A stretch of 36,634 bases of DNA from Clostridiales bacterium UBA4698 (lineage in GTDB: Bacteria; Bacillota; Clostridia; TANB77; UBA1234). The stretch is from assembly GCA_002404755.1 (NCBI GenBank), contig DHKI01000013.1, positions 42,221 to 78,854 of the forward strand, in the 5' to 3' direction. Shown piece after piece: positions 16,228 to 24,803 of this stretch. Numbering within the stretch: the first letter of the stretch is position 1; each line of letters opens with the position of its first letter. Position numbers and translations under genes: made by a program. A model generated the notes under the pieces. That model was not told the origin of the DNA. It was given only the letters and a program-made list of their open reading frames with translations, and ran no database searches.

Positions 16228-17124
16228 TTGAAAAGTAAAATAACTAAAGTTTTAATAGCAATGATAACAGTGTTTAGTGTTTGTTTTTGTAGTGTTTCAA
16301 TAGCTGATGTTGGAAATTTTGAATCGTATGATTCTGACTGGGGCGGTTCATCAGACTGGGGAAGCTCTTCTGACTGGGATTATGATTTTGGTGGAGGTTC
16401 ATATTCAGGTGATGCTTCAGACTTATCTTTAGGAGAATTAGTTTTTATAATATTCATTATTGTTGTGATTGTTTTGGCTTCTAAGAAGAAAGGAAATAGT
16501 TCAGCACCTAGTGTAAATAATGTTGTAAATACACCTAAATCAAGCGAACCAAAATGTCAAAACGTATTAGCAAGATTGCAAGCGACAGACAAATACTTTA
16601 ATCAAGAAAAATTCTTAGCTTGGACAAAAGATTTATTCGTAAAACTTCAAACAGCATGGTCTAAGAGAGATTTAAGTGAAATGAGAACATATGAAACAGA
16701 AGATTTATTCGAACAACACAATAAGCAAATACAACAATATATCGATAAAAAGCAATTTAATATAATGGATAGAATAGCTGTAAATTATGCAAATTTATAC
16801 TCATTTGAACAAGATGACGATAAAGATATATTACAAGTTGTATTAAATTCTTCAATGGCAGACTATATAATAGAAGAAGGAACTAATAAAATAATTCTTG
16901 GTGATAAGACTACAAGAAGAACAAAATCATACTTGTTAACATTTATTAGAAAGAAAGGTGTAGTAACAGCTGAGAGCACAGATGAAGTTAAAACAACAAA
17001 TTGTCCAAATTGCGGTGCTCCAACAAAGATTACTTCATCAGGAAAATGTGAATATTGTGGAAGTGTAATAACAACAGGAAATCACGATTGGGTACTAAGT
17101 AATTTAGAACCATTTAGAGGATAA
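16228..17124 (+). CDS. secreted or membrane Tim44-like protein with C-terminal zinc ribbon
   Basis: The protein has 298 residues. The TTG start lies 6 bases after AAAGGAGGG. A signal-like hydrophobic N-terminus (about 6-26) is followed by a Gly/Ser/Trp/Asp-rich stretch with repeated SDWG units (about 32-55), a membrane segment (about 70-86), a basic stretch, and a Tim44/MRPL45-like domain (about 105-245) with the helix-rich pattern FNQEKFLAWTKDLFVKLQTAWSKRDLSEMRTYETEDLFEQH. It ends in a four-cysteine zinc ribbon (CPNCG... CEYCG) plus HDWVLSNLEPFRG. In bacteria, Tim44-like domains sit in poorly studied membrane proteins. Adjacency to the SPFH/zinc-ribbon protein suggests they act together. The low-complexity Gly/Trp segment resembles YgcG-type proteins. 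Confidence 0.8.
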   Translation: MKSKITKVLIAMITVFSVCFCSVSIADVGNFESYDSDWGGSSDWGSSSDWDYDFGGGSYSGDASDLSLGELVFIIFIIVVIVLASKKKGNSSAPSVNNVVNTPKSSEPKCQNVLARLQATDKYFNQEKFLAWTKDLFVKLQTAWSKRDLSEMRTYETEDLFEQHNKQIQQYIDKKQFNIMDRIAVNYANLYSFEQDDDKDILQVVLNSSMADYIIEEGTNKIILGDKTTRRTKSYLLTFIRKKGVVTAESTDEVKTTNCPNCGAPTKITSSGKCEYCGSVITTGNHDWVLSNLEPFRG

Positions 17125-17202
17125 GAGTAATTCTAGAGTTTAAGCGTACGCAAAGTTTAAATAGCTTATGACATTCTTAGAATAAAAAATAATTTTATAT
17201 AC

Positions 17203-17231
17203 TTGCAAAGTTTCCATAATGGTGGTAAAAT
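17203..17231 (+). promoter_or_regulatory. sigma-A promoter of thrS
   Basis: -35 TTGCAA (17203-17208), 17 bases, then -10 TAAAAT (17226-17231). It places the transcript start near 17238, just before T-box stem I. The 17125-17202 stretch between the previous gene and this promoter holds only AT-rich DNA with the short palindrome GCGTACGC near 17143 and no convincing terminator. Confidence 0.65.
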
Positions 17232-17237
17232 AAAACT

Positions 17238-17463
17238 TGATGTTTGAGGAAAAAGTAAAATTTTGAAATTCTTTTAGAGATTACCTGTCACCGGCTGAAA
17301 GCAGGTATAAGATATATATTTTTGAAAAACTACCCTCTAATTAAGATATCCGTTTATTACGTTATAATAAAAATTAAGTTAAAATTTAGGATGGAACCGT
17401 GATTTTTAAAATTATCACTCCTAATGTTTTGTGAGAGCAAAGCATTAGGAGTGTTTTGTTTTT
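17238..17463 (+). ncRNA. T-box riboswitch leader of thrS, Thr specifier
   Basis: The T-box sequence AGGATGGAACCGTG (17388-17401) is a variant of the consensus AGGGTGGNACCGCG. Upstream, stem I can be traced. Its base is GAGG with CCTC (17334-17337). The distal AGAGA motif and a hairpin TACCTG/CAGGTA carry the loop motif CCGGCTGAAAG near 17291-17300. The specifier in the loop before the closing strand reads ACT (17329-17331), followed by A: a Thr codon that fits the thrS gene downstream. The leader ends in an intrinsic terminator (17416-17463). Uncharged tRNA-Thr binding would favour the antiterminator and raise thrS expression. The 17125-17547 gene-free stretch is thus mostly promoter plus riboswitch. 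Confidence 0.92.
17416..17463 (+). terminator. T-box-controlled attenuator
   Basis: An 11-bp stem, CACTCCTAATG (17416-17426) with CATTAGGAGTG (17443-17453), is followed by TTTTGTTTTT. Its 5' arm follows the T-box directly and competes with antiterminator pairing. Confidence 0.9.
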
Positions 17464-17547
17464 ACAAAAATGTGGGCAAAGTGTTGAATTTGCACACATA
17501 TGAATTAAAAGAGGTAAGTATAAGATGCTTACAAGAAGGAGGAAAAA

Positions 17548-19467
17548 ATGATTAAAATTACATTGAAAGATGGCTCTGTTATGGAGAGCGAAGCAGGAAT
17601 CTCTATATATGAGATTGCTAAAAAAATAAGTGAAAGATTGGCTAAAGTTGCAACTTCAGCTTTATTAAATGGCGAGGTTGTAGATTTGAGAACAATATTA
17701 AATGAAGATTGTACACTAAGCATTTTGACATTTGATGATGAGGAAGGAAAAGGTGCGTACAGACACACAACATCTCACATTATGGCACAAGCTATTAAAA
17801 GATTGTTTCCTAATGCTAAGCTTGCAATCGGACCTTCTATAGAGAACGGTTTTTACTATGATATAGATATGGATAGAAATTTTACACCAGACGATTTAGA
17901 AGCAATAGAGAAAGAAATGGCTAAGATAGTTTCAGAAGACTTGGCAATTGAAAGATTTGAATTACCAAGAGAAGAAGCAATTAAGCTAATGGAAGAAAAA
18001 GAAGAGCCATACAAGGTAGAACTTATAAAAGATTTGCCAGAAGATGCAGTAATTTCATTCTACAAACAAGGTGAGTATGTTGATTTATGTGCAGGTCCAC
18101 ATTTAATGAGTACAGGACTTGTTAAAGCATTTAAATTAACATCATCTTCAGGTGCTTATTGGAGAGGTGACGAGCATAACAAAATGCTTCAAAGAATATA
18201 TGGAACATCTTTCCCTAAAAAAGCAGATTTAGATCATCACTTAGAGATGATAGAAGAAGCTAAAAAGAGAGACCATAGAAAACTAGGTAAAGAATTAGAA
18301 CTATTCTTCTTTGATGAGACAGCACCGGGTATGGCATATTGGTTACCAAAGGGATTCACAATGCTAAATACACTTATTGAATTTTGGAGAAAAGAACATA
18401 AAAAGCATGGCTATCAAGAGTTTTCAGGTCCACAATTAAATAGTAGCGAACTATGGAAAATTTCAGGACACTGGGATCATTACAAAGAGGATATGTTTGT
18501 GCTAACAGATGCTGATGGAAAAGAACAAGCTTTAAAACCTATGAATTGCCCAAACTCAATAAAAGTATATCAAAGTAAATTAAGAAGTTATAAAGATTTA
18601 CCACTTAGATTTAATGATGTTGATGTTATTCACAGAAATGAAAAATCAGGACAATTAAATGGATTATTTAGAGTTAGAATGTTTAGACAAGATGATTCAC
18701 ACAACTATGTAACAGAGGATCAAATTGGAAGCGAAATTAAAAATATCCTTGAAATCGCAAAAGATTTATATTCAGTATTCGGACTAGAATATATTTTAAC
18801 ATTATCAACAAGACCAGATGATTTCATGGGCGAGATTGAAACATGGAATAAAGCGGAAGCCGACTTAAAGGCTGTATTAAATGAAATTTGTGGCGAAAAT
18901 AATTATAGAATAAACGAAGGCGACGGAGCATTCTACGGACCAAAGATAGATATAAAGATGAAAGATTGTCTAGGTAGAGAATGGCAAATGGGTACAGCAC
19001 AACTTGACTTCCAATTACCACAAAGATTTAACTTGTCATATATTGATGAAGATGGAAATAAGAAAACTCCAGTAATGATTCACAGAGCATTGTTTGGTTC
19101 GTTTGAAAGATTTATTGGAATAATAACAGAACATTTTGCTGGAGCATTCCCAACATGGTTAACACCAGTACAAGTAAAAATACTTCCAATATCAGCAGAA
19201 AAACATATGGAATATGCTAAGAAACTTCAAGCTGAATTAGGTGAGAAAGGTTTCAGAGTAGAAGTAGATGAAAGAAACGAAAAAATAGGTTACAAGATAA
19301 GAGAAGCTCAAATGCAAAAAATACCTTATATGCTAGTAATAGGAGATAAGGAAATAGAAAGTGGCTCAGTTGGAGTGCGTTCAAGAAAAGATGGAGACTT
19401 AGGTGCAATGAAGAAAGAAGATTTTATTGCAAAACTAGATGAAGAAGTAAAAACATTAGCAAGATAA
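17548..19467 (+). CDS. thrS: threonyl-tRNA synthetase
   Basis: This 639-residue class II synthetase has the full domain set. A TGS domain (about 1-62) is followed by the editing domain with HTTSHI (His pair near 73-77) and CAGPH (near 182), then the catalytic core and the anticodon-binding domain from about 540. The zinc ligands fall at Cys334 (MNCPN), His385 (DDSHN) and His512 (MIHRALFG). The core motif reads MNCPNSI rather than MNCPGH, a variant seen in a recognised ThrS subgroup. It charges tRNA-Thr with threonine using ATP and clears Ser-tRNA-Thr. The ATG follows AAGGAGG. Regulation is by the T-box leader. Confidence 0.97.
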   Translation: MIKITLKDGSVMESEAGISIYEIAKKISERLAKVATSALLNGEVVDLRTILNEDCTLSILTFDDEEGKGAYRHTTSHIMAQAIKRLFPNAKLAIGPSIENGFYYDIDMDRNFTPDDLEAIEKEMAKIVSEDLAIERFELPREEAIKLMEEKEEPYKVELIKDLPEDAVISFYKQGEYVDLCAGPHLMSTGLVKAFKLTSSSGAYWRGDEHNKMLQRIYGTSFPKKADLDHHLEMIEEAKKRDHRKLGKELELFFFDETAPGMAYWLPKGFTMLNTLIEFWRKEHKKHGYQEFSGPQLNSSELWKISGHWDHYKEDMFVLTDADGKEQALKPMNCPNSIKVYQSKLRSYKDLPLRFNDVDVIHRNEKSGQLNGLFRVRMFRQDDSHNYVTEDQIGSEIKNILEIAKDLYSVFGLEYILTLSTRPDDFMGEIETWNKAEADLKAVLNEICGENNYRINEGDGAFYGPKIDIKMKDCLGREWQMGTAQLDFQLPQRFNLSYIDEDGNKKTPVMIHRALFGSFERFIGIITEHFAGAFPTWLTPVQVKILPISAEKHMEYAKKLQAELGEKGFRVEVDERNEKIGYKIREAQMQKIPYMLVIGDKEIESGSVGVRSRKDGDLGAMKKEDFIAKLDEEVKTLAR

Positions 19468-19475
19468 AATTTGAT

Positions 19476-19510
19476 AAAAAAGTTCCGTGCAATTATGTGC
19501 GGAACTTTTT
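19476..19510 (+). terminator. Rho-independent terminator of thrS
   Basis: The stem AAAAAAGTTCCG with CGGAACTTTTT (19500-19510) has a 12-base loop and ends in its own T-run, 9 bases after the thrS stop. The 19511-19672 stretch beyond is AT-rich with no further feature seen. Confidence 0.88.
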
Positions 19511-19672
19511 GCGATTAGGATTATTTGTTTTTTGATATTTTTATGGCGAATTTGAAAGAATGTTTATAAAAAATTCACGGAGAAGAATGTTCTTTATTTG
19601 ATGAAAATCTTATTATTTGTATTTTAACAAAATATAATGTCATTTTATGCAAAAACTTGCGATGGCTTTCTC

Positions 19673-19702
19673 TTGTATGTCTGATTATACAAACTATATA
19701 AT
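19673..19702 (+). promoter_or_regulatory. promoter of the DUF6514-like gene, overlapped by an inverted repeat
   Basis: -35 TTGTAT (19673-19678), 18 bases, then a perfect -10 TATAAT (19697-19702). The -35 hexamer is also the left arm of the dyad TTGTAT-N8-ATACAA (right arm 19687-19692), which fills the spacer and would be a well-placed operator. Confidence 0.6.
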
Positions 19703-19736
19703 GTAAGTATACTAAAGAAAAAGGGGGGCAATCATC

Positions 19737-20021
19737 GTGGAAAGGCTTTATATAGGTGAAGAATACCTCGCACTTGAAAACAAAAGAGTAGCGACTTTAA
19801 GATATTTTGTTGTTGAACAATCTAAAAGTGTAGAGGATAGCAAAGAAGGGATTTCTACTTATGGACTGGAAGTGGAAAAGTGGAATGGAAAGAAAGTTGA
19901 AAGCGGTCTGGTTAGCGACGTTACAACAGATAAGGAGTATGCAGTTGATATAATGGATTGTATAAGAAAAAATAAGGTAACGCCTATTCATTTGAAAGAT
20001 ATAGTTGTTGATATGTTATAA
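19737..20021 (+). CDS. small conserved protein, DUF6514-like
   Basis: The protein has 94 residues. The GTG start lies about 10 bases after a run of six G (AAAAAGGGGGG), an unusual but usable ribosome binding site. It reads as a compact beta-rich protein: an N-terminal segment YIGEEYLALENKRVATLRYFVVEQ, then YGLEVEKW, VSDVTTDKEYAVDIMDCIRKNKVTPIHLKDIVVDML. No signal peptide or membrane segment is present. The layout (an early LRYFVVE strand, a YG(L/I)E..K segment, a V.D.T.D.. turn and a final helix that matches P.HL.D.V.D) fits the clostridial DUF6514 family, for which no function is known. It stands alone with its own promoter ahead of glyA. Confidence 0.65.
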   Translation: MERLYIGEEYLALENKRVATLRYFVVEQSKSVEDSKEGISTYGLEVEKWNGKKVESGLVSDVTTDKEYAVDIMDCIRKNKVTPIHLKDIVVDML

Positions 20022-20114
20022 AATATTACTAATAAGCAATATTTATAGATAAAATACGCGATAGAGAAAATTTAAGTAAGAGTTTTTGAATGTGACAAAC
20101 TCTTTACAAATGCC

Positions 20115-20143
20115 TTGAAAATATGGACAATCTTGTATATAAT
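20115..20143 (+). promoter_or_regulatory. sigma-A promoter of glyA
   Basis: -35 TTGAAA (20115-20120), 17 bases, then a perfect -10 TATAAT (20138-20143), 26 bases before the ATG. A weak AT-only hairpin near 20022-20050 precedes it. Confidence 0.75.
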
Positions 20144-20169
20144 TGTCTAGATAAAAGGAGGTTATGCGA

Positions 20170-21393
20170 ATGTTAAATGATTCTTTAGAAGTAGTGGATA
20201 AAGAAATTTTTGATGCGATACAAAAAGAGCATAAAAGACAAAATGAAAAAATAGAGTTAATTGCATCTGAAAACTTTGCAAGTAAAGCTGTAATGGAGGC
20301 GATGGGAAGTGTATTCACAAATAAATATGCTGAGGGCTATCCTGGAAAGAGATATTACGGTGGATGTCAAAATGTAGATGTTGCAGAAAATCTTGCAAGA
20401 GATAGAGCAAAAGAAATTTTTGGAGCAGAACATGCTAATGTTCAACCTCATTCTGGTGCACAAGCAAATATGTCTGTGTATTTTACAGTTTTAAATCCAG
20501 GTGACACAATACTTGGAATGAACTTGTCACATGGTGGACACTTAACACATGGAAGCCCTGTTAATTTTTCAGGCAAAATGTATAACATAGTTCCATATGG
20601 AGTAAATGAAGAGGGCTATATTGATTATGATGAGGTAGAAAAAATAGCGTTAGAATGCAAACCTAAAATTATAGTTGCAGGAGCAAGTGCATATCCAAGA
20701 ACAATAGATTTCAAACGTTTTAGAGAAATTGCAGATAAAGTTTCAGCATATTTAATGGTAGACATGGCACATATAGCAGGACTAGTTGCAACTGGACTTC
20801 ATCCAAGCCCAGTACCTTATGCAGATTTCGTAACAACAACAACTCATAAAACACTTCGCGGACCTCGTGGTGGAATGATACTTTGCAAAGAAAAATATGC
20901 AAAAGATTTAGATAAGAGCGTGTTCCCAGGTGTACAAGGTGGTCCTTTAATGCATGTGATTGCTGGAAAAGCAGTATGCTTTAAAGAAGCTTTAACACCA
21001 GAATTTAAGGAATATCAAAATCAAATTGTAAAGAATGCGAAAGTATTAGCAGAAGAGCTAATGAATAGAGGATTTAAATTAGTATCAGGTGGAACGGATA
21101 ATCATTTGATGCTTGTAGACTTGACAAACAAGGGTGTTACTGGTAAAGAGGCAGAAGCAATGCTTGATGAGGTTGGAATAACAGTAAATAAAAACACAAT
21201 ACCTTTTGACAAACAAAAACCAAACATAGCAAGCGGAATAAGAATCGGTACTCCAGCAATGACAACAAGAGGAATGAAAGAAGAAGAGATGAAGACAATT
21301 GCTGAACTTATTGATAGAACAATAAAAGGCGAAGACAAAGAAAAAATAAAAGCAGATGTATTAAGGTTAACATCAAGATTTCCAATATATTAA
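20170..21393 (+). CDS. glyA: serine hydroxymethyltransferase
   Basis: This 407-residue PLP enzyme converts serine and tetrahydrofolate to glycine and 5,10-methylene-THF, the main one-carbon source. The start is taken as the ATG at 20170, 8 bases after AAAGGAGG. An ATG at 20164 touches the ribosome binding site. Signatures: ELIASENFAS near the N-terminus, YAEGYPGKRYYGG, GDTILGMNLSHGGHLTHGS, DMAHIAGLVA, and the PLP lysine Lys227 in TTTHKTLRGPRGG. Its C-terminus, IRIGTPAMTTRGM, is typical. In Bacillus glyA follows ywlE-rpiB; here the genes share the region but are about 16 kb apart. Confidence 0.97.
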   Translation: MLNDSLEVVDKEIFDAIQKEHKRQNEKIELIASENFASKAVMEAMGSVFTNKYAEGYPGKRYYGGCQNVDVAENLARDRAKEIFGAEHANVQPHSGAQANMSVYFTVLNPGDTILGMNLSHGGHLTHGSPVNFSGKMYNIVPYGVNEEGYIDYDEVEKIALECKPKIIVAGASAYPRTIDFKRFREIADKVSAYLMVDMAHIAGLVATGLHPSPVPYADFVTTTTHKTLRGPRGGMILCKEKYAKDLDKSVFPGVQGGPLMHVIAGKAVCFKEALTPEFKEYQNQIVKNAKVLAEELMNRGFKLVSGGTDNHLMLVDLTNKGVTGKEAEAMLDEVGITVNKNTIPFDKQKPNIASGIRIGTPAMTTRGMKEEEMKTIAELIDRTIKGEDKEKIKADVLRLTSRFPIY

Positions 21394-21401
21394 AATAATT
21401 T

Positions 21402-21432
21402 GAGACTACTCGGTTTGAGTAGTCTCTATTTT
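21402..21432 (+). terminator. Rho-independent terminator of glyA
   Basis: A 9-bp perfect stem, GAGACTACT (21402-21410) with AGTAGTCTC (21418-21426), has a 7-base loop and is followed by TATTTTGTTG. Confidence 0.82.
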
Positions 21433-21439
21433 GTTGCTC

Positions 21440-21468
21440 TTGCAATATTGATATTTATGGTTTAAAAT
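21440..21468 (+). promoter_or_regulatory. putative promoter of topA
   Basis: -35 TTGCAA (21440-21445), 17 bases, then -10 TAAAAT (21463-21468): the same hexamers and spacing as the thrS promoter. It lies about 40 bases before the ATG. Confidence 0.5.
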
Positions 21469-21508
21469 ATTCTAAGTTGTAAACAATATTTTAAGATAGG
21501 AGAATGTT

Positions 21509-23572
21509 ATGTCTGATTATTTAGTTATAGTGGAGTCACCCGCAAAAGCTAGTACTATAAAGAAAATTTTAGGAAGTAAATATAAAGTTGAGGCATCAAT
21601 GGGACATATTAGAGATTTACCAAAGTCTCAACTTGGAATAGATGTAGATAATGACTTTGAACCTAAGTATATAAATATTAGGGGAAAAGCTGAACTTATA
21701 AAGAAATTGAAAAAAGAAGCAAGCGAAGCAAGTAAAGTATATCTTGCAACTGACCCTGACCGTGAGGGAGAGGCTATAGCATGGCATTTAGCACATATTC
21801 TAGGAATTGATGAAGATTCAAAGTGTAGAATTACTTTTAATGAAATAACCAAAAGCGGAATTCAAAACGCAATTAAAAATCCAAGAAAATTAGATAAAGA
21901 TTTAATAGATGCGCAACAAGCAAGAAGAGCTCTCGATAGAATTGTTGGATATAAAATAAGTCCGCTTCTATGGAAAAAAGTTAGAAAGGGCTTGTCTGCA
22001 GGAAGAGTACAATCAGTTGCTGTTAGAATGATTGTAGACAGAGAAGAAGAAATAGAAAAGTTTAAACCAGAGGAATACTGGTCATTAACTGCAGATTTAA
22101 AACATGCAAAATCCAAAAAGAATTTTGCCGCAAAATTTTATGGTCAAAAAGATAAAAAGATAGAGATTTCATCCTCAAAAGAAGTAGATAAAATTTTATC
22201 AGATTTAGAAAATGCAAAATATATAGTAGAAAATATTAAGTATGGCGAGAAAAAAAGAAATCCCGCGCCACCTTTTACAACAAGTACATTGCAACAAGAG
22301 GCTTCAAGAAAAATAGGCTTTGCTATCAAAAAGACAATGTCAGTTGCTCAAACTTTGTATGAAAGTGGACTAATAACATACATGAGAACTGACTCTACAA
22401 GAATTTCAGAAGAGGCTAGACAAGCCGCTAAAGAGCAAATTATAAATATTTATGGAAAAGAGTATTACGAAAATAGATATTATAAAGCTAAAAAGGATGC
22501 TCAAGATGCTCACGAAGCAATAAGACCTGCACATATAGAATTAACACCAAGTGAGATTAAAGAAAAACATCCATTAGACCAATATAAGCTTTATAAGCTA
22601 ATCTATGAAAGATTTTTAGCATCACAAATGTCATCTGCAGTTTATGATACGATGGCGGTTGATATTGGTGCAGATAAATATCTTTTCAAAGCTAACGGTT
22701 CAAAAATAAAATTTGCAGGTTTCATGACTTTGTATGTTGAGGGCAATGATGAAAACTTAGAAGAAAAAGATGTAATTCTTCCGCCACTTGAAGAAAAAGA
22801 AGAATTAAAATTAAATGAATTATTGCCAGAGCAACACTTCACAGAGCCACCAGCAAGATACACAGAAGCTAGCTTAGTAAAGGCATTAGAAGAAAAAGGG
22901 ATAGGAAGACCAAGTACTTATGCACCAACAATTACAACAATACTAGATAGAAAATATATAGAAAGAGAGAAAAAAGTTTTATATCCAACAGAGCTTGGCA
23001 GAATTGTAAATACACTTTTGGAAGAGAATTTTGAAGACATAGTAGATTTAAAATTTACGGCACACATGGAGGATATGTTAGATAATGTAGCTGATGGAGA
23101 AACTAATTGGAAAAATATATTGAGAGACTTTTATGGACCTTTCGCTAAAAACTTAAAAGAAGTTGAAGAAAAAATAGGTAAAGTTGAAATAAAGGATGAA
23201 GTTACTGATGTACCTTGCGAAAAGTGTGGACGAATGATGGTAATAAAGATGGGCAGATACGGCAAATTTATGGCATGTCCAGGTTTCCCAGAATGCAGAA
23301 ACATAAAACCAATAGTTCAAAAATTAGATGTTAAATGTCCAAAATGTGGTGGAGACATACTAGTTAAAAAGAGCAAGAGAGGTAAAAAGTATTATATTTG
23401 TGAAAACAATGATAATACTGGAACAAAGTGCGATTTTATAGCTTGGAATGGACCAGATAAAAATGGAGTAATAAAACCAGCAGAAATAGAAAAAGAAAAG
23501 AAGACTAAAAAGACAGCGAAAGCGAAAAACACCCAAAAATCAAAAACTACAAAAAGAACTTCAAAAAAATAA
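21509..23572 (+). CDS. topA: DNA topoisomerase I (type IA)
   Basis: This 687-residue enzyme relaxes negative supercoils. The Toprim domain starts YLVIVESPAKASTIKKILG and has TDPDREGEAIAWHL. The catalytic tyrosine is Tyr291 in GLITYMRTDSTRIS, and GIGRPSTYAPTI is the conserved central motif. The C-terminus has two zinc-ribbon modules, CEKCGRMMVIKMGRYGKFMAC(x5)C near 570-595 and CPKCGGDILVKKSKRGKKYYIC near 612-635, followed by a Lys-rich tail (from about 660). It is usually preceded by dprA, which is absent here. The ATG follows AGGAG with a 6-base gap. A separate topoisomerase III is encoded two genes downstream. Confidence 0.96.
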   Translation: MSDYLVIVESPAKASTIKKILGSKYKVEASMGHIRDLPKSQLGIDVDNDFEPKYINIRGKAELIKKLKKEASEASKVYLATDPDREGEAIAWHLAHILGIDEDSKCRITFNEITKSGIQNAIKNPRKLDKDLIDAQQARRALDRIVGYKISPLLWKKVRKGLSAGRVQSVAVRMIVDREEEIEKFKPEEYWSLTADLKHAKSKKNFAAKFYGQKDKKIEISSSKEVDKILSDLENAKYIVENIKYGEKKRNPAPPFTTSTLQQEASRKIGFAIKKTMSVAQTLYESGLITYMRTDSTRISEEARQAAKEQIINIYGKEYYENRYYKAKKDAQDAHEAIRPAHIELTPSEIKEKHPLDQYKLYKLIYERFLASQMSSAVYDTMAVDIGADKYLFKANGSKIKFAGFMTLYVEGNDENLEEKDVILPPLEEKEELKLNELLPEQHFTEPPARYTEASLVKALEEKGIGRPSTYAPTITTILDRKYIEREKKVLYPTELGRIVNTLLEENFEDIVDLKFTAHMEDMLDNVADGETNWKNILRDFYGPFAKNLKEVEEKIGKVEIKDEVTDVPCEKCGRMMVIKMGRYGKFMACPGFPECRNIKPIVQKLDVKCPKCGGDILVKKSKRGKKYYICENNDNTGTKCDFIAWNGPDKNGVIKPAEIEKEKKTKKTAKAKNTQKSKTTKRTSKK

Positions 23573-23638
23573 TGAAATAAGAATATAGATAACCAAAATA
23601 GCAATCATGACATAATATAATTACTAGGGGGCGATATA

Positions 23639-24718
23639 ATGAAATTTCTAATTGCAGCAGGTGGCACTGGTGGCCATATAACCCCAGGAATAGCAATAGC
23701 GAATAAACTAAAAGAATTAGGAAACGAAGTAATATTTTTAGGAACTAGTACAGGAATGGAAACAGATCTAGTTCCTAAAGCAGGATATGACTTAAAAATA
23801 ATAAGAGCAAAAGGTTTGATTCGAGGATTTTCTTTAAAAAATATAGAAATAATTAAATGTTTATTTGATGGCATATCAGATGTAAAAAAAGTAATAGAAA
23901 AAGAAAGACCAGATATGATAATTGGAACTGGTGGATATGTTACAGCACCTGCAATTATTGCAGCTCTACAAAAGAAAATTCCATGTATGATACATGAGAG
24001 CAACGCACTTCCGGGAAAAACTACAATGTGGCTTTCAAAAAAAGTTGACGTTATAGCTTTAGGATTTGAAGATGCAAAGAAGAGATTACCAAAAGCGAAG
24101 AATGCAGTCTATACCGGAAACCCAACAAAAATGAGTGGAAATGTGGATAAGCAAAAGATAAAAGAACAATTAGCATTAAAAAAGCCACTAGTATTGGTGT
24201 TTGGCGGAAGTCAAGGTGCTAAAAAGATAAACGAAACGATGATAGATTTGATAAATGATAAAAAAGAAAAGACATATCAAATCATTTATGCTACAGGTCC
24301 TAAAAATTATGATGCAATAATGTCCAAAATCACAAACAAATCGAGTGATGTGAAAATAGAAAAATACATATACAATATGGAAGAGATTATGGCAGTAAGT
24401 GATATTGCAGTGTGCAGAAGTGGAGCTTTAACAGTCACAGAACTTGGAATATTAGGCGTGCCAGCGATATTAGTGCCTCTTCCAACAGCGGCAGAAAATC
24501 ACCAATACTATAATGCAAAAACTATAGAAGATGCAGGCGGAGGAATTATAATAGAAGAGAAAGATTTAACAAAAGAAAAACTAGAGAGCACAATAGAAAA
24601 TCTACTTTCTGACAAGCAAAAATTAGAAAAAATGAAATCGAAAGCATTAAGAAAAGAAAACATTGGAGCAATAGATAAAATTATGGATGAAATAAATAAA
24701 TACGTGAAAATTAAATAA
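23639..24718 (+). CDS. murG: UDP-GlcNAc:lipid I GlcNAc transferase MurG
   Basis: This 359-residue GT-B glycosyltransferase completes lipid II at the inner face of the membrane. Signatures: AAGGTGGHITPGIAIA near the N-terminus (glycine-rich loop binding undecaprenyl-diphosphate MurNAc), ERPDMIIGTGGYVTAP, HESNALPGKTT, VFGGSQGAKKIN, and the UDP-GlcNAc block CRSGALTVTELGILGVPAILVPLPTAAENHQYYNA. Length is normal. The start has GGGGGC about 7 bases upstream. A TATAAT lies at 23616-23621 but no matching -35 was found. It is isolated from the usual mur/ftsW partners and sits between two type IA topoisomerases. Confidence 0.96.
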   Translation: MKFLIAAGGTGGHITPGIAIANKLKELGNEVIFLGTSTGMETDLVPKAGYDLKIIRAKGLIRGFSLKNIEIIKCLFDGISDVKKVIEKERPDMIIGTGGYVTAPAIIAALQKKIPCMIHESNALPGKTTMWLSKKVDVIALGFEDAKKRLPKAKNAVYTGNPTKMSGNVDKQKIKEQLALKKPLVLVFGGSQGAKKINETMIDLINDKKEKTYQIIYATGPKNYDAIMSKITNKSSDVKIEKYIYNMEEIMAVSDIAVCRSGALTVTELGILGVPAILVPLPTAAENHQYYNAKTIEDAGGGIIIEEKDLTKEKLESTIENLLSDKQKLEKMKSKALRKENIGAIDKIMDEINKYVKIK

Positions 24719-24733
24719 AAGCTTTAAAGTTTG

Positions 24734-24802
24734 AATGCACTAAAATGTTAAAGTGGATATGTTAAAAACATATCGGAATTAACATTTGAAAGTGCATTTT
24801 TT
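24734..24802 (+). terminator. three-tiered hairpin terminator after murG
   Basis: Three stacked stems share one axis: AATGCACT/AGTGCATT (24734-24741, 24791-24798), AATGTTAA/TTAACATT (24744-24751, 24779-24786) and ATATGTT/AACATAT (24757-24763, 24767-24773) with an AAA loop. Short internal loops separate them. A T-run follows (24797-24802). It is much longer than other terminators in the window. Confidence 0.82.
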
Positions 24803-24803
24803 C

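Noticed and set aside
17125..17202. Terminator between the Tim44-like gene and the thrS promoter
   Set aside because: Only short unconnected inverted repeats (for example ATTCTA/TAGAAT with a long loop); no stem plus T-run.
23616..23621. TATAAT just before murG as a promoter
   Set aside because: No acceptable -35 at 15-19 bases; could be real with an activator but cannot be supported alone.
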